The position numbers and the translations under genes were made by a program. The notes below the pieces were generated by a model that ran no database searches, was not told the origin of the DNA, and was given only the letters and a program-made list of their open reading frames with translations. Below, one piece after another: positions 26,067 through 32,215 of a stretch of 32,215 nucleotides of DNA (the first letter of the stretch is position 1; each line of letters starts with the position of its first letter). Origin of the DNA: Bacteroidales bacterium (lineage in GTDB: Bacteria > Bacteroidota > Bacteroidia > Bacteroidales > UBA932); the NCBI GenBank assembly GCA_028691975.1, contig JAQUYF010000018.1, positions 1 through 32,215 of the forward strand, written 5' to 3'.

Positions 26067-27151
26067 AATAAGGTATTTATAAAGTCATTCATCTCGCTCT
26101 CATGACTTTCTATACTCTTCAACAGCGTATATTGAGCCATGGTGCGGTCATAATTATGTTCAGGATATTTGATTTTGTAATAGGTATCTCCATTGAGATA
26201 ATCAGTCAGAAATCTGACCGTCTGCATATAAGTCAGCAATTTTGCACCATAAGGAAGCATTTTCACCTCGGTCTCAGTGATAAAAGGCTTTGAACCTTCA
26301 AGATAGCCTTTAGTGAATGAGCGAAAAACTTCCATATTCACTTTTACCCTGTCCAGATCTTTATCATCTTCAGCCCCCGTATTGGCGGCAGTCCGTATGA
26401 AGTCTCCAAAGTCCGAAAGGACAAATCCGGGCATTGTGGTGTCCAAATCTATAACGCAAAGAAACTTGCCGTTGTGGTCAAAAAGCATATTATTGACCTT
26501 TGTGTCACAGTGAGTTATCCTGCGCGGCAAAGTACCTTCTCTCCCCATTCTCTCCGCAAGGCACATATCATTTCCACGAGCAAGTATCTCATTGACTATA
26601 GGTTGCATTTTTGCCAGACGCCCTGCTCTGTCGTCCCTGACAGCCTCCTGAAGCTGCTTCAATCTGAACTCCATGTTATGAAAATCAGGTATCGTATTGC
26701 CAAGTGGCTCTCCCGGCAGGTCGGACAACATATTCTGGAAATCCGAAAAGGCCTTGCCCGTCAGATAGGCAAATTCCGGAGTAACCTCTTCAAAGCTCTG
26801 CGAATCCTTGATATATACCGACATACGCCAATAGTCATCATCTATGTGGCAATACGTCTGACCACTCTTGGTCTTGATAAAGCGCAATACCTTGCGATCA
26901 ATGTCACTTTCGCCACGCGCCACAAGCTTCTGACGAATATGATCCGTCACCCGCTCAATGTTGCGCTGCATCAGGCCTACATCGGTAAATATGGTACTAT
27001 TAATCCTCTGAAGGATATAGTCAGGCACATCTTCCTCCACTGTTCTTACCAGAAAGGTGTCATTTATCAGACCGTTGCCGATAGATGACACCTCAATCGG
27101 TAAGCCTTCAATGGCGAATTGTCCTATGATATTTCTCCACTGACGCTTCAT
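26063..27151 (-). CDS. APH-fold sugar kinase, likely N-acetylhexosamine 1-kinase (NahK-like)
   Basis: The 362-residue protein has the aminoglycoside-phosphotransferase fold. The N-terminal nucleotide region contains GNGLINDTFLV (26-36). The catalytic loop is THCDTKVNNMLFD (213-225, Asp216 and Asn221), and the metal-binding segment is VIDLDTTMPG (233-242). The NDTF segment and HCDTKVNN loop match NahK/LnpB-type kinases that phosphorylate GalNAc or GlcNAc at C1 in galacto-N-biose and mucin glycan metabolism. Overlap with the GH109 gene strongly supports a GalNAc substrate. No epimerase or uridylyltransferase gene is nearby. A homoserine- or choline-kinase-like activity is the main alternative. 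Confidence 0.85.
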   Translation of the reverse strand: MKRQWRNIIGQFAIEGLPIEVSSIGNGLINDTFLVRTVEEDVPDYILQRINSTIFTDVGLMQRNIERVTDHIRQKLVARGESDIDRKVLRFIKTKSGQTYCHIDDDYWRMSVYIKDSQSFEEVTPEFAYLTGKAFSDFQNMLSDLPGEPLGNTIPDFHNMEFRLKQLQEAVRDDRAGRLAKMQPIVNEILARGNDMCLAERMGREGTLPRRITHCDTKVNNMLFDHNGKFLCVIDLDTTMPGFVLSDFGDFIRTAANTGAEDDKDLDRVKVNMEVFRSFTKGYLEGSKPFITETEVKMLPYGAKLLTYMQTVRFLTDYLNGDTYYKIKYPEHNYDRTMAQYTLLKSIESHESEMNDFINTLL

Positions 27152-27163
27152 AGTATAATCAAC

Positions 27164-28789
27164 TTACTTCATGTAAATATATTTGTAATCTGTAGCCGGC
27201 ACCAAAGTCTCTTTGATAACGCGTGGGATGACCCATCTGATCAAGTTGTACTCTCCACCTGCCTTATCATTGGTACCGGAAGCACGTGAACCACCGAACG
27301 GTTGCATACCGACTACCGCTCCTGTAGGCTTGTCATTGATATAGAAGTTACCTGCCGCATATCTCAATTTGTCTGCAATCTTCTGAACTGCAACTCTGTC
27401 TCTTCCAAACACAGCTCCTGTCAGACCATAAGGAGAGGTTGTATCGCATAACTCAACCGCCTTGTCAACCTCTTCATCTTTGTAAACATAAACTGTCAAT
27501 ACCGGTCCGAAAATCTCTTCCTGAATGGATTTAAAATGAGGATTGGTGGTCTGAATAACCGTAGGTTCTACAAAAAAGCCTTTTGACTTATCGCATTTAC
27601 CTCCCATAACGACCTCGGCATCAGCCGCATTACGTGCATATTCAATATAAGAAGCGATATTGTCAAATGAGGCCTCGTCAATCACTGCATTGATATAGTT
27701 GTCATGGTCGCAAACATCGCCCATCTTAACCTCTTTTGCATCTTGTTTCATAATCTCAAGAACATCCTGCCACATAGATTCGGGAATATACATTCTTGAG
27801 GCTGCCGAACACTTCTGTCCCTGGAACTCGAAAGAACCGCAGAAGGCAGCATTTGCAACCTCTTTTACATCAGCTGAAGGGTGGACAAAGATAAAGTCCT
27901 TTCCTCCCGTCTCACCGACAAGACGCGGATACGATACATAATGACCGACATTCTCTCCGACCTGTTTCCAAAGGGTATTGAAAGTAGCGCAGGAACCGGT
28001 GAAGTGAATACCTGCCAGGTGAGGAGACTCAATAGCATATTTACCGATTGTAGCTCCGCTGCCCGGCAAGAAGTTTACAACCCCTGCAGGAAGTCCGGCC
28101 TCCATATAGATCTGCATCAGATAGTAGTTGGAAAGGATTGCTGTCGTTGCCGGCTTCCAAAGAGTAGTGTTACCCATCAGTACCGGAGACATATTAAGAT
28201 TGGATGCGATTGATGTGAAGTTAAATGGGCTTACTGCAAATACGAACCCTTCCAGGGCTCTGTACTCTACGCTGTTGATGCATGCTTGAGAACTCTTTGG
28301 CTGAATTCCGTAGATCTTGGATGCAAAAGCCACATTGTACCTCAAAAAGTCTATAAGTTCGCAGGCAGAATCGATTTCAGCCTGATAGATGTTTTTACTC
28401 TGACCGAGCATGGTGGCGGCATTAAGCAGAGCGCGGTATTTGCCGGCTATCAGTTCGGCAGCACGCAGAAGAATGGCGGCACGTACAGTCCAATCTGTTT
28501 GTGACCACTCTTCATGAGCCTTCATGGCTGCATCAATGGCCATCTTTACCTCTTTTTCACCTGCTTTGTGATATGTTGCAAGTACATGCTTGTGATCGTG
28601 AGGCATAATCACCGTACCGGTATTCTCTGTACGGACCTCTTTACCTCCGATAATAAGAGGAATATCGATTACCGTATTGCTTTGGCGTTTAAGCTCTTTT
28701 TCAAGGGCTTCTCTCTCGGGGCTTCCCTTAAGATATGATTTTACCGGTTCATTTGCCGGCTGTGGAAAAGTAAATATTGAATTGTTCAT
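27164..28789 (-). CDS. pruA: L-glutamate gamma-semialdehyde dehydrogenase (1-pyrroline-5-carboxylate dehydrogenase)
   Basis: This 541-residue aldehyde dehydrogenase oxidises glutamate semialdehyde to glutamate with NAD in proline and arginine breakdown. Catalytic Cys327 (GQKCSAASR) and Glu293 (VGETGGKDF) are present, with the cofactor motifs SPFNFT (187-192), WKPA (211-214) and FTGS (263-266), and the C-terminal MQPFGGSRASGTNDKAGG. The stand-alone length and these motifs fit the monofunctional P5CDH family. No proline dehydrogenase gene is adjacent. It is the first gene of the unit with the NahK-like kinase (12-nt gap) and the GH109 gene. Confidence 0.95.
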   Translation of the reverse strand: MNNSIFTFPQPANEPVKSYLKGSPEREALEKELKRQSNTVIDIPLIIGGKEVRTENTGTVIMPHDHKHVLATYHKAGEKEVKMAIDAAMKAHEEWSQTDWTVRAAILLRAAELIAGKYRALLNAATMLGQSKNIYQAEIDSACELIDFLRYNVAFASKIYGIQPKSSQACINSVEYRALEGFVFAVSPFNFTSIASNLNMSPVLMGNTTLWKPATTAILSNYYLMQIYMEAGLPAGVVNFLPGSGATIGKYAIESPHLAGIHFTGSCATFNTLWKQVGENVGHYVSYPRLVGETGGKDFIFVHPSADVKEVANAAFCGSFEFQGQKCSAASRMYIPESMWQDVLEIMKQDAKEVKMGDVCDHDNYINAVIDEASFDNIASYIEYARNAADAEVVMGGKCDKSKGFFVEPTVIQTTNPHFKSIQEEIFGPVLTVYVYKDEEVDKAVELCDTTSPYGLTGAVFGRDRVAVQKIADKLRYAAGNFYINDKPTGAVVGMQPFGGSRASGTNDKAGGEYNLIRWVIPRVIKETLVPATDYKYIYMK

Positions 28790-28825
28790 ATTGTATTGAT
28801 TAATGTTTTTGTCGTATTTAGCTTA

Positions 28826-28833
28826 CAAATATA
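28826..28833 (-). promoter_or_regulatory. Putative -7 element (TATATTTG) for pruA-nahK-GH109
   Basis: The minus strand reads TATATTTG, an exact TAnnTTTG match 36 nt upstream of the pruA ATG and directly after the stop of the hybrid kinase gene. Confidence 0.5.
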
Positions 28834-31800
28834 TCAATTTATTACCTGTTCATTGCCAATTTCTTCCAAAACGGCAAACAATTCTGCCCTTTTAATCGGT
28901 TTTGCAACGAAATAGTTGCATCCGGCTTTCAATGCCTCTTCCTTGTCGGAAACAAAAGCATTGGCAGTAACTGCAATAATTGGGATTGTCCGATCAAAAG
29001 TCCTGATCTGTATTGTGGCTTCAATACCGTCTATGTCAGGCATCTTGATATCCATCAAGATGACATCGTATCCGGCAACGGAAGCCATCTGTATCGCCTC
29101 ACGTCCCGTACATGCCCTTGCAATCTCAAAATCGGACAGTATATACTTCAAAAGAAGGAAGTTACTGTCATTATCTTCAGCCACAAGTATCTTTTTTACC
29201 GTACCGAAACGATTACTGGCGTCAATTGGCTTCTTAGGCAAAGTCGGAACGAATTCTGCATCATTTCCGATAATATTGATAGTCGAGCTTGGCGTCCATG
29301 ACCAGAAGGTAGAACCCACTCCCTCCTCCGACTGGAAGCCTACCTGCCCGCCATAGGACTCGGCAAGCGCCTTCACAATAGAGAGTCCCAAGCCTGATCC
29401 CTGTGCGAACTCATCCAGCTTTTCAAACCGTTGAAAGACTTTATTCTTTTTATTTTCGGCAATACCTATACCTGTGTCGGAGACATATACTTTGATGCCG
29501 CCATTCTCTACCACATAGCCGACCTTGATATACCCTTTCTTTGTATATTTGATAGCATTAGAGACGAAATTGTTTACGACTTGAGTAAATCTGCCCTTAT
29601 CATAGAATACCTCACAACTTCTGTACGGATTTTCTACCACAAGCTCTACATCCGGATTGGTAATCCTCGATCTGAAAGATTCCGACAATTCGTTGAAGTA
29701 CCGGGCCATATCAAAAACTTCACGTTTTAAATCTATCATGCCTGCTTCTATTTTAGATAAATCGAGAATATCCCCTATCAAGCGAAAAAGTACCTCGTTA
29801 TTGTTTGCAATTATTTTATAATATTGTGCTTTCTCTTCAGGATCATCGGTTTCGGACATCAATTCCGAAAAGCCTACTATCGCATTGAGGGGCGTCCTCA
29901 GTTCATGGCTCATATTGGCGAGGAAGGCAGATTTAAGTTTATCGGACTGTTCGGCTTTTTTTCGCATTTCCTGCAGCTCAGTATTAATCTGATGCAGATA
30001 GGTCACATCTGTGGCTATTCCGACAATAAACTTCGTCCTGCCGACCTCAATTAGTGATTTACTGATCTGCCATTTCATCGTACCGTTACCTTTGGTCTCA
30101 AAAGACGAGTTGTAAGAGACTCTGTTCTCTCCGGCAAGAAGGCGCTGATCATATTTACGGTAAAGATCGGCCGTCTCTTTGCTGTATATTTCATAGTCAG
30201 TTTTGCCTATGATATCCTCCCTTTTAACGCCAAGATTCTTACAATACATATCATTGGCCAAAATATATCTGTAATCATCATAAACATCCTTAAAATAAAT
30301 TGCTCCCGGAAGCCGTTCAACGATCTCATTCAACAATTGGTTGGCGTGTTCGGCTCTCTCTTTCTCTTCGTTGATATTGTGAATCATCCTTCTTTGTTCG
30401 GTAACGTCATCCATCTCGATAATCGTACCGACATGAGTCATGTCATCATCCAAAACCGGAATTGTAGATACTTTTACGATACTGCCATTATCAAATGTAA
30501 TTTCCTCGTTATTGATACATCCCGAGTTACGTGAATTCCTAAGGATACACTCAATGGTTTGATCACAGCAGCCGGACTCATTTCTATGACGGCAACAACC
30601 TTTATCGTCAAGATATACGCTCATTTGCTCCTGTTGCAATGGTGTCGCTTTGTAATTGGACCACTGCACGGTACAATCATTGGAGAAAAACAGCACTTTG
30701 CAATTAATATTATCAAGGATGATTTTATTGAGAGCACTCTGTTCCTTTAGTTTGGCATTCAGATCCAACCAGTGGCTTATATCTCTTCTGATGCCGGAAT
30801 ACCTTATGACTTCATCATTTTCATCCTTGATGGCAATTCCACTGACAGCACACATTGAATAATCTTCACATACCGAAAGCCTGAATCTGACCTCTACATT
30901 GATAACATCTATTTCCCTCCTGTCAACCTGACGTATTACATCTTTCACTTTTGGAACATCATCCGGATGGATAAGGGTTAAAAATGTCTCCACAGTCATA
31001 TCGGAATTTGGCATAAGAGACCTCCCGTAGTAAGCACTGACAATGTGTTTATCAATATCATAGTCCCACTGAACCATATCACACAATTCATTAATTATCT
31101 GAGTCTTCAAGACAAACTCATCTATTTTCCGACGTCTGAGATAATCTTCGGTAATATCTTTCTGTGTACCGAGCAGCAAAAACACCTTACCGTCTCTCTT
31201 TTTGGTAATGACAAAACTTTCCAAATAGCGATAATCAGTATCATCCCTGTGCAGCCTGTAGCGGAAGACGCCATGGCTCTTATCTATCTTCCCTGACATA
31301 AGATCCTCAAATACAGCCTGCTGCCTGGATACATCGTCAGGATGGAGCAACAATAAATTGTCATTGACGGAAATACCGCCACCTGAAACTGTCTCTCCAT
31401 AGAGGGTAAAATATTGATTTCTCTCTATATTGTACGTCCATGCCGAGATTTTTCCGGCCTCAAGTGCGAGGTTAAGTTCTTCCCGATTCTTTTCGAGAGC
31501 AAGTCTCTGTTCATACAGGGATGTTAGATCGTCCGCAACTCCCCAGACTTTTACCACTTTTCCATCCTCTATGATACCTCTGAATGACATCATGATATGA
31601 ACATTCTTGCCCGTCCTGTTGGAAAGAGAGACGAATGCACTTCCGGTCTTATCCTTTCTATCAATTACGTTTTGCAGGGATTCCTTAAAATGTTCGATGC
31701 AGTCCTCGTCTAATACTGAGAGCATATCGTCATAGGAAATTATAGGCGATATAAATGATTCACCTCTCACCACGCGAAACCCTTTCTCTAAGACATTATA

Positions 31801-32215
31801 GCACCACACATTCATCCGTCCCGCAGAAAGTGCCATATCTAAATTATCATTGGTCTCCTCCAATTGACGATTACGGGATATAATCTCGGTGCTGTCGTGG
31901 AGACTTACCACAAATCCTCCAATCTGCCCCTCTTTGTTGCGGACGACTACACTCCTTAACTCTAAATACCTTCTTTCGAGATCATCTCCCCTAACCAAGG
32001 TGAAATTGACACTGTTGCCGGCTCTGACCTCCTCCTTAATATGCTCCGGAATATCTTCAACGTCAAAGAAATTTTTATACGGTCCCTCTCTCTTACTAAC
32101 ATTCCTATATAACTGCCCGGCACTGTCATTTACCTCAACAGGATCACCCTGACTGTTGTACACGATTATGCCGAATGGTATTGCAAGATTGAAAGCATTA
32201 TTAAATTGAGCATCA
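28834..32215 (-). CDS. Multi-PAS hybrid histidine kinase (5' partial)
   Basis: The frame stays open to the window edge, so the true start lies outside; the GTG at 32163 is inside a PAS fold and is not a start. Numbering from that codon as residue 1, PAS-type regions lie near 1-95 (cut), 105-215, 228-340, 355-465, 478-590 and 608-725. The DHp domain has His753 in MSHELRTPLNA, the ATPase domain has NNFVSNAIKYT (864-874), DTGIGIA and GSGLGLSI, and a receiver domain (991-1104) has Asp1038 and Lys1088. No membrane segment is seen in this part. The fifth PAS region has six cysteines between 523 and 549. No DNA-binding domain follows the receiver, so the phosphate must pass to another protein or the receiver is regulatory. 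Confidence 0.93.
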   Translation of the reverse strand, partial: DAQFNNAFNLAIPFGIIVYNSQGDPVEVNDSAGQLYRNVSKREGPYKNFFDVEDIPEHIKEEVRAGNSVNFTLVRGDDLERRYLELRSVVVRNKEGQIGGFVVSLHDSTEIISRNRQLEETNDNLDMALSAGRMNVWCYNVLEKGFRVVRGESFISPIISYDDMLSVLDEDCIEHFKESLQNVIDRKDKTGSAFVSLSNRTGKNVHIMMSFRGIIEDGKVVKVWGVADDLTSLYEQRLALEKNREELNLALEAGKISAWTYNIERNQYFTLYGETVSGGGISVNDNLLLLHPDDVSRQQAVFEDLMSGKIDKSHGVFRYRLHRDDTDYRYLESFVITKKRDGKVFLLLGTQKDITEDYLRRRKIDEFVLKTQIINELCDMVQWDYDIDKHIVSAYYGRSLMPNSDMTVETFLTLIHPDDVPKVKDVIRQVDRREIDVINVEVRFRLSVCEDYSMCAVSGIAIKDENDEVIRYSGIRRDISHWLDLNAKLKEQSALNKIILDNINCKVLFFSNDCTVQWSNYKATPLQQEQMSVYLDDKGCCRHRNESGCCDQTIECILRNSRNSGCINNEEITFDNGSIVKVSTIPVLDDDMTHVGTIIEMDDVTEQRRMIHNINEEKERAEHANQLLNEIVERLPGAIYFKDVYDDYRYILANDMYCKNLGVKREDIIGKTDYEIYSKETADLYRKYDQRLLAGENRVSYNSSFETKGNGTMKWQISKSLIEVGRTKFIVGIATDVTYLHQINTELQEMRKKAEQSDKLKSAFLANMSHELRTPLNAIVGFSELMSETDDPEEKAQYYKIIANNNEVLFRLIGDILDLSKIEAGMIDLKREVFDMARYFNELSESFRSRITNPDVELVVENPYRSCEVFYDKGRFTQVVNNFVSNAIKYTKKGYIKVGYVVENGGIKVYVSDTGIGIAENKKNKVFQRFEKLDEFAQGSGLGLSIVKALAESYGGQVGFQSEEGVGSTFWSWTPSSTINIIGNDAEFVPTLPKKPIDASNRFGTVKKILVAEDNDSNFLLLKYILSDFEIARACTGREAIQMASVAGYDVILMDIKMPDIDGIEATIQIRTFDRTIPIIAVTANAFVSDKEEALKAGCNYFVAKPIKRAELFAVLEEIGNEQVIN

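Noticed and set aside
26474-27088. 204-codon open frame on the plus strand
   Set aside because: It is the complement of the NahK-like kinase gene, with no motif and no promoter.
32161-32163. GTG as the start codon of the hybrid kinase
   Set aside because: The frame continues upstream to the window edge (FNLAIPFGIIVYNSQG), which reads as the first strands of a PAS fold, so the gene is truncated by the window.

Overview
The window looks like chromosomal core DNA from an anaerobic member of the Bacteroidota, most likely the Bacteroidales. The evidence is: start codons without Shine-Dalgarno leaders but with A/T-rich ones; the Bacteroidota sigma-factor -7 element TAnnTTTG in front of ten transcription units; Bacteroidota-typical proteins (a DUF4783 protein, a GH109 lipoprotein, a 5'-nucleotidase split over two genes, a GMEH-type M1 peptidase, a roughly 1200-residue NtrY-like kinase); and many Sec/lipoprotein signals. 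I see no tRNA, rRNA, CRISPR array, insertion sequence or phage gene. No stretch above about 110 bp lacks a gene. All four convergent gene pairs meet with no intergenic DNA, so no intergenic terminator could be called.

Layout. 1-2774 (minus): cmk, ispH and efp, followed by the start of a transglutaminase-like lipoprotein cut by the window edge. 2841-9394: an NtrC-type response regulator that lacks its DNA-binding domain, then der on the plus strand; facing them rlmH and a very large NtrY-like histidine kinase. 9503-13777: a DUF4783 secreted protein (plus) facing a four-gene operon of an ABC-2 exporter (ATPase, permease) and the two halves of a 5'-nucleotidase. 13808-15433: rsmI and a helix-hairpin-helix membrane protein. 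15481-16065: tdk (plus).

16062-23012 (minus) is the most interesting part. It is a compact gene set for hydrogen sensing: a small thioredoxin-fold [2Fe-2S] ferredoxin, a sensory group C [FeFe]-hydrogenase with a PAS domain (HydS), a SpoIIE/PP2C-type phosphatase carrying an extra C-terminal module, and a group B [FeFe]-hydrogenase. An M1 peptidase lipoprotein follows 14 nt later. A perfect 6-3-6 palindrome sits at the -33 position of both the hydrogenase promoter and the divergent promoter of an M14 carboxypeptidase. The parts match a phosphatase-linked putative H2-sensing class known from hydrogenase surveys, but the downstream target of the phosphatase is not encoded here.

23118-28789: the M14 peptidase (plus) meets an operon of pruA, an NahK-like sugar kinase and a GH109 enzyme, suggesting GalNAc/mucin-sugar salvage beside glutamate/proline metabolism. 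28834-32215 (minus): a multi-PAS hybrid histidine kinase, cut at its N-terminus by the window edge, with one cysteine-rich PAS domain. Overall the window mixes housekeeping genes with several signalling systems (NtrY/NtrX-like, HydS/PP2C, hybrid kinase) whose outputs cannot be read from this DNA alone.
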